Source of the DNA: Streptomyces xiaopingdaonensis
GTDB taxonomy: Bacteria > Actinomycetota > Actinomycetes > Streptomycetales > Streptomycetaceae
Reading direction: 5' to 3'
Assembly: GCF_000262345.1 (NCBI RefSeq)
Contig: NZ_AJTQ01000168.1
Span: 1-64,000, forward strand
DNA: 64,000 nt
This document shows, piece by piece, positions 24,910 to 34,904 of this stretch. The first letter of the stretch is position 1; each line of letters starts with the position of its first letter. The position numbers and the translations under genes were made by a program. Under the pieces are notes generated by a model. It ran no database searches and had not been told where the DNA came from. It saw nothing but the letters and a program-made list of their open reading frames with translations.

Positions 24910-26763
24910 GTGGCGCGCAGTACTGCGGCTCCCAACACCATTCCGGCGACCCCTGCCACCCCGCCGACCGGCCACCGTGAACTCGTCGCGTGGGTCGAGG
25001 AGATCGCCTCACTCACCGAGCCCGAGCGGATCGTCTGGTGCGACGGCTCGGAGGCGGAGTACGACCGCCTCGCCGAGGAGCTCGTCGAAAAGGGAACGTT
25101 CAAGAAGCTCGATCCGATCAAGCGCCCCCACTCCTACTACGCCGCCTCCGACCCGAGCGACGTCGCCCGCGTCGAGGACCGCACCTTCATCTGCTCGGAG
25201 CGCGAGGAGGACGCGGGCCCCACCAACCACTGGAAGGCCCCCGCCGAGATGCGCGAGATCTTCTCGGGCGAGGGGGGCATCTTCCGGGGCTCCATGCGCG
25301 GCCGCACCATGTACGTGGTGCCCTTCTGCATGGGCCCGCTGGGCTCCCCGCTCTCGGCGCTCGGCGTCGAGATCACCGACTCCGCCTACGTCGCCGTCTC
25401 GATGCGCACGATGACGCGCATGGGACAGCCCGTCCTCGACGCGCTCGGCGACGACGGCTTCTTCGTCAAGGCCGTGCACACGGTCGGCGCCCCGCTCGCC
25501 GAGGACGAGCAGGACGTCCCCTGGCCCTGCAATCCGACCAAGTACATCTCGCACTTCCCCGAGTCCCGCGAGATCTGGTCGTACGGCTCGGGGTACGGCG
25601 GCAACGCGCTCCTCGGCAAGAAGTGCTACGCGCTGCGCATCGCCTCGGTGATGGCCCGCGACGAGGGCTGGCTCGCCGAGCACATGCTCATCCTCAAGCT
25701 CACCCCGCCCCGCGGCGGCACCGAGGCCGTGAAGTACGTGGCGGCGGCCTTCCCCTCCGCGTGCGGCAAGACCAACCTCGCCATGCTCCAGCCGACGATC
25801 CCCGGCTGGACCGTCGAGACGATCGGCGACGACATCGCATGGATGCGGTTCGGCGAGGACGGCCGCCTCTACGCGATCAACCCCGAGGCCGGCTTCTTCG
25901 GCGTCGCACCCGGCACGGGCGAGGACACCAACGCCAACGCGATGAAGACCCTTTGGGGCAACTCGGTCTTCACCAACGTCGCGCTCACCGAGGACGACGA
26001 CGTCTGGTGGGAGGGCATGACGGAGGAACCGCCGGAGCGCCTCACCGACTGGAAGGGCAACGCCTGGACGCCGGAGAGCGGCACCCCCGCCGCCCACCCC
26101 AACGCCCGCTTCACCGTGCCCGCCGGCCAGTGCCCGATCATCGCGCCCGAGTGGGAGGACCCGCGCGGCGTGCCGATCTCCGCGATCCTCTTCGGCGGGC
26201 GCAGGGCCACCGCCGTCCCGCTGGTGACCGAGTCCTTCGACTGGCAGCACGGCGTCTACCTCGGTGCCAACGTCGCCTCGGAGAAGACGGCGGCGGCCGA
26301 GGGCAAGGTCGGCGAACTCCGCAGGGACCCCTTCGCGATGCTCCCGTTCTGCGGCTACAACATGGGCGACTACTTCGGCCACTGGGTCGAGGTCGGCCGG
26401 CAGGCGGACCCGGAGAAGCTCCCGCGGATCTACTACGTCAACTGGTTCAAGAAGAACGACGAGGGCAAGATCGTCTGGCCCGGCTTCGGTGAGAACTCGC
26501 GGGTCCTGAAGTGGATCGTCGAGCGTCTCGACGGCGAGGCGGAGGCCGTCGAGACGCCGATCGGCAGGGTGCCGACCAAGGACGCGCTCGGCACCGAAGG
26601 GCTCGGCCTCTCCGACGCCGACCTCGACTTCCTCCTCGACGTCGACAAGGACGTCTGGCGCAGCGAGGCAGCCCTCGTCCCCGAGCACTTCAACACCTTC
26701 GGCGACCACACGCCCAAGGAGCTGTGGGACGAGTACCGGGCGCTGGTGCAACGCCTGGGCTGA
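24910..26763 (+). CDS. pckG: Phosphoenolpyruvate carboxykinase (GTP)
   Basis: 617 aa, within the usual range for GTP-dependent PEPCK. It converts oxaloacetate and GTP to PEP, CO2 and GDP, the entry to gluconeogenesis. Active-site segments are visible: the P-loop-like [14 protein letters not shown], the Mn/substrate region [41 protein letters not shown] and the nucleotide region [18 protein letters not shown]. The GTG start at 24910 has GGAG upstream. It is monocistronic and followed by a 15-bp terminator stem. Confidence 0.97.
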   Translation: MARSTAAPNTIPATPATPPTGHRELVAWVEEIASLTEPERIVWCDGSEAEYDRLAEELVEKGTFKKLDPIKRPHSYYAASDPSDVARVEDRTFICSEREEDAGPTNHWKAPAEMREIFSGEGGIFRGSMRGRTMYVVPFCMGPLGSPLSALGVEITDSAYVAVSMRTMTRMGQPVLDALGDDGFFVKAVHTVGAPLAEDEQDVPWPCNPTKYISHFPESREIWSYGSGYGGNALLGKKCYALRIASVMARDEGWLAEHMLILKLTPPRGGTEAVKYVAAAFPSACGKTNLAMLQPTIPGWTVETIGDDIAWMRFGEDGRLYAINPEAGFFGVAPGTGEDTNANAMKTLWGNSVFTNVALTEDDDVWWEGMTEEPPERLTDWKGNAWTPESGTPAAHPNARFTVPAGQCPIIAPEWEDPRGVPISAILFGGRRATAVPLVTESFDWQHGVYLGANVASEKTAAAEGKVGELRRDPFAMLPFCGYNMGDYFGHWVEVGRQADPEKLPRIYYVNWFKKNDEGKIVWPGFGENSRVLKWIVERLDGEAEAVETPIGRVPTKDALGTEGLGLSDADLDFLLDVDKDVWRSEAALVPEHFNTFGDHTPKELWDEYRALVQRLG

Positions 26764-26860
26764 CAGACCCGCCGGGGCACGCCCCGGCGCACGGCCGATC
26801 GGGGCGGCTCCGTCGCACCACCGCAGGGGTGGGACGGAGCCGTCGGTCAGGCCCGATCGA

Positions 26861-26898
26861 AGAGGGCCGCCTCCCACCAGTGCGGGAGGCGGCCCTCT
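26861..26898. terminator. Bidirectional terminator after pckG
   Basis: A perfect 15-bp stem (AGAGGGCCGCCTCCC at 26861-26875 with its complement at 26884-26898) and an 8-base loop lie between pckG (+) and a convergent small gene (-). Confidence 0.85.
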
Positions 26899-26937
26899 GG
26901 GCTGCCCGTGGAAACCCTGCGGACGGGGCGCGTCGGG

Positions 26938-27342
26938 TCAGGCTGCCGCCGGCTGGCGGGCCGCGTGACTCCGGGCGCGCTCGGCGGCGAGCGCGGCCGC
27001 CTCGGCGTCGTCCCGCGTCGTGGCGAGCGCGAGGGCGTAGTCGGCGAGCATGTGGGCGCGCTGGTGGAGCGAGGCGAGGTGCGCCTGCTCCGACGGCGCC
27101 GAGGTGGGCGCGGCCCGCAGCGGCCGGACGCCTCCGCTGAGGCGGGCGGCGTGCGCGGCGAGACGGTGCGCGGCGTCGTCGAGCTCCGCGCTGGGGGTGA
27201 GCGCGCGGAGCTCGTCGGTCACGGTGAGGAGCGCCGTGAGGTGCCCGGCGAGCCGGATGTCGAGTTCCTCCTCGCGGGTACGACGGGGCAGCTCAGCGTC
27301 CGGCACGGAATGGACCGACTTGGTTCGGATCGGCTCGTACAT
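26938..27342 (-). CDS. Hypothetical helical protein
   Basis: 134 aa, not recognised. It is rich in Ala, Arg, Glu and His, predicted almost entirely helical, with no Cys, signal peptide or TM helix. Heptad-like runs (LDIRLAGHLTALLTVTDELRAL; LASLHQRAHMLADYALALA) suggest a helical bundle. The ATG at 27342 has GGGAGG six bases upstream. A perfect 7-1-7 palindrome of the Fur/PerR type lies about 42 bases upstream, so it may be redox- or metal-controlled. Confidence 0.7.
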   Translation of the reverse strand: MYEPIRTKSVHSVPDAELPRRTREEELDIRLAGHLTALLTVTDELRALTPSAELDDAAHRLAAHAARLSGGVRPLRAAPTSAPSEQAHLASLHQRAHMLADYALALATTRDDAEAAALAAERARSHAARQPAAA

Positions 27343-27383
27343 GGATCGCCTCCCGGCTTGCGTCTTCAGGAAACCATCCTAAC

Positions 27384-27398
27384 TTAGACTTAGTCTAA
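27384..27398. promoter_or_regulatory. 7-1-7 palindrome resembling a Fur/PerR-family box
   Basis: TTAGACT-T-AGTCTAA is a perfect 7-1-7 inverted repeat in an AT-rich patch. It has the geometry of PerR (TTATAATnATTATAA) and of Fur-family CatR/FurA operators. It lies 42-56 bases upstream of the small helical-protein gene. Confidence 0.6.
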
Positions 27399-27504
27399 AT
27401 TTGGCACTGATCAAGAAAGTATCCGCTCGCGGACGCCGCGTGACCGCCCGGACAGCACGCAGCCCGCCGACCGGAGTGCCGATCGACGCGCTGTGCGCGG
27501 GAGT

Positions 27505-28719
27505 TCAGACCTGGCTGTAGCCGTCGAGGAAGTGCGCGATCCGGGTGACCGCCTCGGCGAGCTCGTCGGCCGAGGGGAGGTTGACGATCCGGAAGTGGTC
27601 GGGCTCGGGCCAGTTGAACCCGGTGCCGTGGACGATCATGATCTTCTCCTGGCGGAGCAGGTCGATCACCATCTGCCGGTCGTCCTTGACCTTGTAGACC
27701 TTCGGATCGAGGCGCGGGAACGCGTAGATGGCACCCCTCGGCTTCACGCAGGTGACACCGGGGATCTGGGTGAGCAGGTCGTAGGCGACGTCGCGCTGCT
27801 CCAGCAGCCGCCCGCCCGGCAGCACGAGGTCCTGGATCGACTGCCGGCCGCCGAGCGCCGCCGCGACCGCGTGCTGCGCGGGCATGTTGGCGCAGAGCCG
27901 CATGTTGGCGAGGATCGTGAGCCCTTCGATGTAGCTCTGCGCTTCGTCCTTCGGTCCGCACACGGCGAGCCAGCCGCTGCGGTACCCGGCGACGCGGTAC
28001 GCCTTCGAGAGGCCGTTGAAGGTGAGCACCATCAGGTCGGGCGCGACGGTGGCCGTGGGGGTGTGGACCGCGCCGTCGTAGAGGATCTTGTCGTAGATCT
28101 CGTCCGAGCAGACGACGAGTTGGTGGCGGCGGGCGATCTCCGTGAGGCCCCGCAGCATCTCCTCGCTGTAGACCGCGCCCGTCGGGTTGTTCGGGTTGAT
28201 GATGACGAGCGCCTTGGTGCGGTCGGTGATCTTCCGCTCGATGTCGGCGAGGTCGGGCATCCAGTCGGCCTGCTCGTCACAGCGGTAGTGGACGGCGGTG
28301 CCGCCCGAGAGGGAGACGGAGGCCGTCCACAGCGGGTAGTCGGGGGCCGGGACGAGGACCTCGTCCCCGTCGTCGAGGAGCGCCTGCATCGACATCTGGA
28401 TCAGCTCGGACGCGCCGTTGCCGAGGTAGACGTCCTCGACGTGGAGGTCCTCGATGCCCTGGTTCTGGTAGTGCTGCACGACGGCGCGGCGTGCGGCGAG
28501 GAGGCCCTTGGCGTCGCCGTACCCGTGCGAGGTGCCGACGTTGCGGAGCATGTCCTCGAGGATCTCCGGCGGGCAGTCGAACCCGAAGGCCGCCGGGTTG
28601 CCCGTGTTGAGCTTGAGGATGCGGTGACCTGCCGCCTCCAGCCGCATCGCCTCCTCAAGGACCGGGCCCCGGATCTCGTAACAGACGTTGGCGAGCTTGG
28701 TCGACTGGATCACCTGCAT
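27505..28719 (-). CDS. Alanine-type PLP aminotransferase (class I/II)
   Basis: 404 aa, closest in pattern to the E. coli AlaA group of glutamate-pyruvate transaminases. Features are LKLNTGNPAAFGFDCPPEIL, YLGNGASELIQMSMQALLDDGDEVLVPAPDYPLW, NPNNPTGAVYS, SDEIYDKILYD, the PLP lysine in TFNGLSKAYRVAGYRSGW, and the substrate Arg in HFRIVNLPS. It interconverts pyruvate/alanine with glutamate/2-oxoglutarate. The ATG at 28719 is divergent from a TetR gene across 131 bases. Confidence 0.9.
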   Translation of the reverse strand: MQVIQSTKLANVCYEIRGPVLEEAMRLEAAGHRILKLNTGNPAAFGFDCPPEILEDMLRNVGTSHGYGDAKGLLAARRAVVQHYQNQGIEDLHVEDVYLGNGASELIQMSMQALLDDGDEVLVPAPDYPLWTASVSLSGGTAVHYRCDEQADWMPDLADIERKITDRTKALVIINPNNPTGAVYSEEMLRGLTEIARRHQLVVCSDEIYDKILYDGAVHTPTATVAPDLMVLTFNGLSKAYRVAGYRSGWLAVCGPKDEAQSYIEGLTILANMRLCANMPAQHAVAAALGGRQSIQDLVLPGGRLLEQRDVAYDLLTQIPGVTCVKPRGAIYAFPRLDPKVYKVKDDRQMVIDLLRQEKIMIVHGTGFNWPEPDHFRIVNLPSADELAEAVTRIAHFLDGYSQV

Positions 28720-28850
28720 ATCGCCACCTTACGGGCGCTCCGCACGACCCGCTCCGTGTTTTCCCTCACCCAGCGCTGCCACGCAGCGACGGAACCGGAC
28801 GCGTCGGACGCACGTCCCCGCGCGCACGGCCGTGGCCGTCGGCGCGGACG

Positions 28851-29480
28851 ATGGCCGACAATGACCGCATGCCCTCCGCAGCCACCGGCTCCGCACCCGC
28901 GCTCGGGCTGCGCGAGCGGAAAAAGATCCGCACGAGACAGGCCATCCGTGCGGCGGCCTACCGCCTCTTCGAGGCCCACGGCTACGACGCGACCCCCGTC
29001 GACCGCATCGCCGAGGAGGCCGAGGTCTCCCCCAGCACCGTCTTCCGGTACTTCCCGACGAAGGAGGACATGGTCCTCCCCGACGACTACGACGCACTGA
29101 TCGGCGAGGCACTCGCCCGGCGCCCCGCCGCCGAGTCCCCCGTCCGCGCCGTCGGCGCCGCCGTCGCCTGGGCCCTGCACGCGGTCTACCTGCGCGACGG
29201 GCGCGAGATGCAGCTCCGGCTCCACCTGCTGAGGGAGATCCCCGCACTCCGCAGCCGCGCCGCCGACCACGGGGCCGAGACGGTACGCCTCCTCGCACGC
29301 GTCCTCGCGGACCGCACCGGACGCCCGCTCGACGACGTCGAACTCCGCGTCGTCTGCACCGCGTTGCTCGCCTCCCTCACCGAGGTCGTCTTCGGCTGGA
29401 TCGACTCCGGCATGCACGACGACCTGCCCGCGCTCGTCGACCGCGCACTGGCCACACTGGAGCGCGGGCTCACTCTCTGA
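28851..29480 (+). CDS. TetR/AcrR-family regulator
   Basis: 209 aa. The N-terminal HTH spans about residues 22-68 (GLRERKKIRTRQAIRAAAYRLFEAHGYDATPVDRIAEEAEVSPSTVFRYFPTKEDMV). A helical ligand/dimer domain follows. It is divergent from the aminotransferase gene and convergent with the DUF255 gene; its target is not evident. ATG at 28851 is the longest start, and ATG at 28869 (MPSAATG) is possible. Confidence 0.85.
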   Translation: MADNDRMPSAATGSAPALGLRERKKIRTRQAIRAAAYRLFEAHGYDATPVDRIAEEAEVSPSTVFRYFPTKEDMVLPDDYDALIGEALARRPAAESPVRAVGAAVAWALHAVYLRDGREMQLRLHLLREIPALRSRAADHGAETVRLLARVLADRTGRPLDDVELRVVCTALLASLTEVVFGWIDSGMHDDLPALVDRALATLERGLTL

Positions 29481-29532
29481 GAGATCACCCCTGCCGTGCG
29501 GAGCGGCCGCGGACCCCGGCCACCGTCCGTAC

Positions 29533-31575
29533 CTACGCCCCGTCGACCGACGGCTCCAACTGCTGCACCAGCTCCTCGGTGTCCGTCGTCGGACGGGCGC
29601 AGACGAAGCCGCGGCAGACGTATGCGGCCGGCTGCCCGTCGAGCAGCGGCCGGTCGGCGAGGAGCGGGACTGCCGCCTCGCCGCCGGGCTCGCCCGCGGC
29701 GACCACCGCGCCGGGAGCCGTCGTCAGCAGTGCCGTGCGATGGAGCCGGGCCGTCGCCGACGCGTCGTGCGGGCCTACGACGGCGACCTCGCGCGGCCCG
29801 TCGAGGACGGCTTCCGCCGCCGACAGGCCCCAGCCGAGGAAGCGGGGTGCCCGGGCCGCGAGCGGGCGCAGGATGCCCAACGCCTGCTCGGCCGCGTTGC
29901 GGTGGCGCTCGCTGCCCGTGTACGCCGCGTACGAGAGGAGGGCTGCCGCCGCCGCGTTCCAGCCCGAGGGGGTCGCGCCGTCCGTCGGGTCCTGCGGGCG
30001 GCGGATGAGCGCCTCGGCGTCGTCGGCGGTGTCAAAGAGGGTGCCCTCCTCGCCGCCGAACCGGGTGAGAACGGTCTCCAGCAGCGAGCCGGCACGCTCC
30101 CACCACCCGGCGTCGCCCGTGACGGCGTAGAGCACGAGGTAGCCCTCGGCCACGTCGCCGTAGTCCTCCAACACCCCCGCGCTCGCGCCCGCTTCGCCGT
30201 CCCGCGAGGTGCGCACCAGCCGGCCGCGCGCGTCCGTGTGGACCTCGGCGACCAGACGGGCCGCGCGCTCGGCCGCGCGCACGAGGTCGGGGCGCTCGAA
30301 GTACGCGCCCGCCTCGGCGAGGGCCGCGACGGCGAGGCCGTTCCAGGCCGCCACGACCTTCTCGTCCCGCGCCGGCCTCGGGCGCGCCGACCTGGCAGCG
30401 AGGAGCCGGGCGCGCAGCGAGTCGGCGCGTCCGGCGTCCAACGGTGGTGCGTCGTCGGGGAGTTGGAGGACGGAGGCGCCCTCCTCGAAGGTGCCCTCCG
30501 CGGTGACGCCGTACCGCTCGGCGGCGGCCTCGGCGTCCTCGTCGCCGAGCGCCTCGGCGAGCTGCGCCGGCGTCCACACGTAGTAGGCGCCCTCGCGGTG
30601 GCGACCCTCGCCGTCCTCGCTGTCGGCGTCGAGCGCGGACGCGAACCCGCCCTGGGTCGTGCCGAGTTCGCGCACGAGGAAGTCGGCGGTCTCCAGCGCG
30701 ACCCGCCTGCCCAACTCCGAACCCGTGGCCCGCCACAGGTGCGCGTAGACGCGGCAGAGCTGCGCGTTGTCGTAGAGCATCTTCTCGAAGTGGGGCACCG
30801 TCCACTCCGCGTCGACCGAGTAGCGCGCGAAACCGCCGCCGAGCTGGTCGTAGATCCCGCCGCGCGCCATCGCCTCACACGTCGCCTCGACCATCTGGAG
30901 GGCGCCCTGCGAACCGGTGCGCGCATGGTGGCGGAGCAGGAACTCCAGCACCATCGGCGGCGGGAACTTCGGCGCACCACCGAACCCGCCGTACCGCGCG
31001 TCGAACTCCCGCGTCAGCCCGAGGAGCGCGGCGCCGGCCTCCTCCTCCCCCGGCGGCTGCGCACCGGCCCCGCTGATCGCACGCGAGGCGAGGTCGTCCG
31101 TGATCCGCGAGGCGACGTCCGCGACCTCGCCCCGCCGATCCCGCCACGCGGCCTCGACCCCTTCGAGCACCTGCCGGAACGACGGCATCCCGTGGCGCGG
31201 CGCCGGCGGGAAGTACGTCCCGAAGTAGAAGGGTCGACCCTCCGGCGTGAGAAAGACGGTCATCGGCCAGCCGCCCTGCCCTGTCGCCGCCTGCACAGCC
31301 TCCATGTACACGGCATCGACGTCGGGCCGCTCCTCGCGGTCGACCTTCACCGCCACGAACCGTTCGTTGAGATACCGGGCGAGCTCCTCGTCCTCGAACG
31401 ACTCGTGCGCCATCACGTGACACCAGTGGCAGGCGGCGTAGCCGACGGACAGGAAGACAGGCACGTCCCGCCGCCGGGCCTCCTCGAACGCCTCCGGCGA
31501 CCAGGGCCACCAGTCGACGGGGTTGTCGGCGTGCTGGAGCAGGTACGGCGAGGTGGCACGGGCCAGGCGATTCAT
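29533..31575 (-). CDS. DUF255 thioredoxin-domain protein (YyaL/spermatogenesis-associated 20 type)
   Basis: 680 aa, full length. The N-terminal thioredoxin-fold domain has the marker [21 protein letters not shown], the redox motif CHWC (residues about 49-52) and [30 protein letters not shown]. The remaining 500 residues form an (alpha/alpha)6-barrel-like domain ([56 protein letters not shown]). Function is unproven; an isomerase/epimerase-type or redox role is usually guessed. ATG at 31575 matches the family start. Its 5' end is partly duplicated at 40288-40446 on the far side of the CRISPR-Cas genes. Confidence 0.88.
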   Translation of the reverse strand: MNRLARATSPYLLQHADNPVDWWPWSPEAFEEARRRDVPVFLSVGYAACHWCHVMAHESFEDEELARYLNERFVAVKVDREERPDVDAVYMEAVQAATGQGGWPMTVFLTPEGRPFYFGTYFPPAPRHGMPSFRQVLEGVEAAWRDRRGEVADVASRITDDLASRAISGAGAQPPGEEEAGAALLGLTREFDARYGGFGGAPKFPPPMVLEFLLRHHARTGSQGALQMVEATCEAMARGGIYDQLGGGFARYSVDAEWTVPHFEKMLYDNAQLCRVYAHLWRATGSELGRRVALETADFLVRELGTTQGGFASALDADSEDGEGRHREGAYYVWTPAQLAEALGDEDAEAAAERYGVTAEGTFEEGASVLQLPDDAPPLDAGRADSLRARLLAARSARPRPARDEKVVAAWNGLAVAALAEAGAYFERPDLVRAAERAARLVAEVHTDARGRLVRTSRDGEAGASAGVLEDYGDVAEGYLVLYAVTGDAGWWERAGSLLETVLTRFGGEEGTLFDTADDAEALIRRPQDPTDGATPSGWNAAAAALLSYAAYTGSERHRNAAEQALGILRPLAARAPRFLGWGLSAAEAVLDGPREVAVVGPHDASATARLHRTALLTTAPGAVVAAGEPGGEAAVPLLADRPLLDGQPAAYVCRGFVCARPTTDTEELVQQLEPSVDGA

Positions 31576-31760
31576 ACGCTCCAGCCTCTCACTCCATAAG
31601 CTTCCAGCCAGGAAGCCCTCAGCTCCCCTGCGCCGTGCCCGCCCCGCTCCCCAGGGCGAAGGGCTGAGGCATCGGGACAATGGCTGGACGAGTTCGCGGA
31701 GCCCGTGAGGCGTGGGGTGACCCGCGCGGCCGGCCCTCAGCCGCTCCGATCGCCCGAAGG

Positions 31761-31776
31761 CCCCGCTGGCGCGGGG
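31761..31776 (-). repeat. Single hairpin resembling the core of a type I-E CRISPR repeat
   Basis: On the minus strand this region reads CTCCCCGCGCCAGCGGGG, matching the CTCCCCGCGCnnGCGGGG core typical of actinobacterial type I-E repeats; the following bases do not match. Only one copy is present, about 75 bases past the cas3 stop. It could be a lone decayed repeat or simply the cas3 terminator. Confidence 0.35.
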
Positions 31777-31851
31777 AGAAGAGAGCCGGGAACCTCGGTA
31801 TATCCGGCCCATCCCTGCGGTTGAGCGGGAACAGGGACGGGCAGCGTATCG

Positions 31852-34800
31852 CTAGCACCGCACGAGGTGCAGGCCCCGTGTGGGGGTGTAGGCGAGAGGC
31901 CCTCTCGGCCCGCTGAGACATCTACCTCGGGAATCGAGAACGACCACAGCCCTGTTCCGTAGCGGCGGTCTGTCGGAGAAGGGCGGCCACTCGGAGACCG
32001 GCGAGAGGTACTCGAGCCAACTGGTGGGAATTTCGCAGGTGTTGAGAAGCAACTCGCGCTGCTGGGCCCGATGGGCATCAAGGGCCTCCTGGTCGTGCTG
32101 AGCACTGTGGTCGCCAAGATCGGCGGCCAGTTCACCCACCGGGTCATAGCTGTAGAACGGATTCCTACCCTCGGGGTTCTGGCGGAAGAGGACGACCACC
32201 GCCGTGCCCGGTTCCCTCAGACGCGACCGTGCGGACAGTGCGCCGGTGCTGCGATCGCCCTTGCCATGCGCCTCGCCGCTCTTCAGGGCTTCGATCCCCG
32301 TCGGCTCTCCGTCGAGGCCGTAGGGGTACAGGGCGCGGGTGTGGGCAGTGTTGTCATGATCGCTGAGATCATCGAGCCACTGTTCCCAGGTGGCTCTGAG
32401 CAAGGAGCCGATGGGCGTGCGGGGGAAGGGCGCCGGGTGGTAGGCCCTCTCGATCAGCGAGGCGCCGTCTCGCGCGGCATCGAAGCAGGCGGCTCCGTCC
32501 TGTCGTTCCGGTTTCCGTTCGCCCGAGCAGGACACGCAGGTGGACGGGGTGCTAACGAGGTCGTTGAGGAGGTGCCAGGACATCGTCAGCGAATAGGGGG
32601 CGTACACGTGCGCGTCCAAGTTGCCCGGGCTGTTCTCGGTGGGAGGGCTTACCAGAGGAAGGCCGTCCGGGGCGAGCAGGTGGAGGACGGTCATGCGCGC
32701 CTCACGCAAGGGGGTCGGACGACCGGCCTGGTTGGGGGCGTGTCGGTGTAGGCGCCCCCGGCGTTGGATGAGCAGGTCGACGGGGGCCAGGTCCGTGTAG
32801 AGACGGTCGAAGTCCAAGTCCAGGGACTGTTCCAGTACCTGTGTAGCGATCACGAGGAGGCGCTCCGGCCGGGCGGGATTGCGCTGGGTGCGGTCTTCCC
32901 CCGGCCCCAGAGCATCCCGCAGCCGTGTCTCCAGGGACAGACGGTCGCGTGGCAGCAACTTCCCGTGCAGGAGGACCACTTCTTCGGGTCGCCAACCGCG
33001 CTTCCTGGCCCGCTCACATACCTCGGAGTAGAGATCGTGGGCCGAGTCGACCCGATTGCGGATCACTGCGGTGCACCCTCCGTCGGCGGCTTCGCGGAGA
33101 ATGAGGTCGGCCAGCGCTGCCGGTCCGGGGTCACGGACGAGGTCCAGGCGGGTGTGCCTCGGAGCAGGCGCCTCGTCGGGTCGCACACCGGTGACTCGGC
33201 CCCCTCGGTCGATCAGAGTGACGGGACCCTCGGCCCGGAGTGGACGCGGCTGGGCATGATGGCCCCGGCACCAGGCGTCGGCTACAGCCTGCCGGGCGCC
33301 GCTCGGAAGGGTGGCAGAGAGCACCACCACCGAGGCTCCGGCATCCGCGAGCCAGCTGACAACGGCCTCCAGGAGCCGTTCCTGGAACAGCTCGTATGCA
33401 TGGGCCTCGTCGATGATCACCGTCTTGTTGGCAAGACCGAAGAGCCGGAGAAACCAGTGTTCTGACGCCTGGGCGGCCAGGACAACCTGATCCACGGTGC
33501 CAATACCGAACGTGGAGACCACGCCAAGGCACCTACGGAGGTACCACGGGTCGAGGACGGGCCGGCCTGGCAGCTCCGGATCGTCCGCGGAGGGCAGGGT
33601 GTCCTCGATGAACGGCAGACAATCGGTCGCACGTTCACGGCCAGACCTCCGCTTCCCGGCGTCGAGCAACCGATTGACGGCCGGGGAGGCTTCCGCCGTG
33701 CTGTGGACAATCGCCAAGTTGACGTCCGTGGGGGTGCCGAATGCGCGGGTGAGGAAGGAGAGGTACTCGGCAGCAGCCTGATCGGTCCCTGCTCGGGTGG
33801 GCATTGCCGCGTACAGCCCGTGGTAGCCGTTGACGCGAGCGAGATGATGGGCGTACCAGAGGGCGAGGCTTGTCTTCCCCGCCCCAGTGGAACCTTCGAC
33901 GATCACCAGCGCGGGGCCGTCGTTGGGCGCGGCCCTCATGGCAGCGGCCTGGAACGGGCGGGGGACGGGTGCCTCAGGGAAGAGTTCTGCCCACTCCGCA
34001 GGTCCGGGCACCCAGGAGTGCAGACGCAGCTTGCAAAGAGCGGCTTCCGCCTGCCGTTGCGAAGCCTTCCACCACTGCTCCACGGTCTGAGTGAGGAGGC
34101 GGTAGTTGAAGAGGGTCTCGTCGGAGGCGATCCAGTCGGCCATCACGACCAGACCCGCGAACAGCGGGAGTGTCACGGGGCGTTCGAGGGTTGTGCGCTC
34201 GGGCAGGCGTTCCAGGTCAACTCGGAACAGGCGGGCAAGGGTCTCGATCATGTGCCGGTAGTACGGGTCCCAGTCGTCCGGCCGGGCCGCGCGAGCTGCT
34301 CTGTGAACGGTCTCAAGGTGGGGAATGTGGCCGTGATGGCCGCCCAGGAGCAGCGCCATGCGGTGGAGACCACGGCCGCGGCCCGCCTCACCCTTGCCTC
34401 CGCAGTGTCGGCAGGTACAGCCGAGCAGGCGCGGCAGGTGATGGGCCGTGACGTGCTCGTGTCCCGCCCAAGGGGCGAATCCCGATTCCTCCGGCAGAGG
34501 CAGTCCTGCCCCACGCGCCTGTGCGCGCCACGTCCTCCCGGCCTGTCGCATCCGCGAGCGGACCCAGCGCCCGCTGCCGAACTGGTGGAGGAAGCCGACG
34601 GACGCCTTGCCCAGGTCGTGCAAGGCGGCGTAAAACATGGCGTTCCTCCGCGCCACCGTTTTGTCTCCGGCGCCAAGGGCCTCGACGAGACGGTCACGTA
34701 CCGGCTGTGCGAGATAGTTGTCCCACAACTCACCTGTGACTGCGCCCACATCGAGCATGTGAGCGAGCAGCGGATTCCAACTCCCCTCGCCACGGCGGTC

Positions 34801-34872
34801 ACTGACTCCACGCCGGTCCGTCTTGCCCCAGATGAGTATCCACCCGAGACCGATTTTCCGGGAATCCCTCAT
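31852..34872 (-). CDS. cas3: Cas3 helicase-nuclease (type I-E CRISPR)
   Basis: 1006 aa. The N-terminal HD nuclease has the WGKTDR start, HML at residues 38-40, ALHDLGKA at 83-90 and later GHEH / GGHHGH histidines. The SF2 helicase has Walker A GSTGAGKTS near residue 329, the DEAH box IIDEAHAYEL near 487, SAT (VVLSATLP) near 520, and QSLDLDFD plus QRRGRLHRH near 690-705. All motifs are intact. Cas3 is recruited by Cascade to unwind and degrade target DNA. It is transcribed divergently from casA with only 32 bases between the starts, whereas most I-E loci have cas3 co-directional. A CTCRHC cluster at about 152-157 is extra. Confidence 0.95.
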   Translation of the reverse strand: MRDSRKIGLGWILIWGKTDRRGVSDRRGEGSWNPLLAHMLDVGAVTGELWDNYLAQPVRDRLVEALGAGDKTVARRNAMFYAALHDLGKASVGFLHQFGSGRWVRSRMRQAGRTWRAQARGAGLPLPEESGFAPWAGHEHVTAHHLPRLLGCTCRHCGGKGEAGRGRGLHRMALLLGGHHGHIPHLETVHRAARAARPDDWDPYYRHMIETLARLFRVDLERLPERTTLERPVTLPLFAGLVVMADWIASDETLFNYRLLTQTVEQWWKASQRQAEAALCKLRLHSWVPGPAEWAELFPEAPVPRPFQAAAMRAAPNDGPALVIVEGSTGAGKTSLALWYAHHLARVNGYHGLYAAMPTRAGTDQAAAEYLSFLTRAFGTPTDVNLAIVHSTAEASPAVNRLLDAGKRRSGRERATDCLPFIEDTLPSADDPELPGRPVLDPWYLRRCLGVVSTFGIGTVDQVVLAAQASEHWFLRLFGLANKTVIIDEAHAYELFQERLLEAVVSWLADAGASVVVLSATLPSGARQAVADAWCRGHHAQPRPLRAEGPVTLIDRGGRVTGVRPDEAPAPRHTRLDLVRDPGPAALADLILREAADGGCTAVIRNRVDSAHDLYSEVCERARKRGWRPEEVVLLHGKLLPRDRLSLETRLRDALGPGEDRTQRNPARPERLLVIATQVLEQSLDLDFDRLYTDLAPVDLLIQRRGRLHRHAPNQAGRPTPLREARMTVLHLLAPDGLPLVSPPTENSPGNLDAHVYAPYSLTMSWHLLNDLVSTPSTCVSCSGERKPERQDGAACFDAARDGASLIERAYHPAPFPRTPIGSLLRATWEQWLDDLSDHDNTAHTRALYPYGLDGEPTGIEALKSGEAHGKGDRSTGALSARSRLREPGTAVVVLFRQNPEGRNPFYSYDPVGELAADLGDHSAQHDQEALDAHRAQQRELLLNTCEIPTSWLEYLSPVSEWPPFSDRPPLRNRAVVVLDSRGRCLSGPRGPLAYTPTRGLHLVRC

Positions 34873-34904
34873 CCGATCACCCCGCCACTGCTAGCGTCCG
34901 ACAC
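34873..34904. promoter_or_regulatory. Very short divergent cas3/casA start region
   Basis: Only 32 bases separate the two divergent start codons, too little for two ordinary non-overlapping promoters. Either promoters lie inside the opposite gene, transcripts are leaderless, or one true start is further inside its gene (casA has an in-frame ATG at 34929). Confidence 0.5.
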
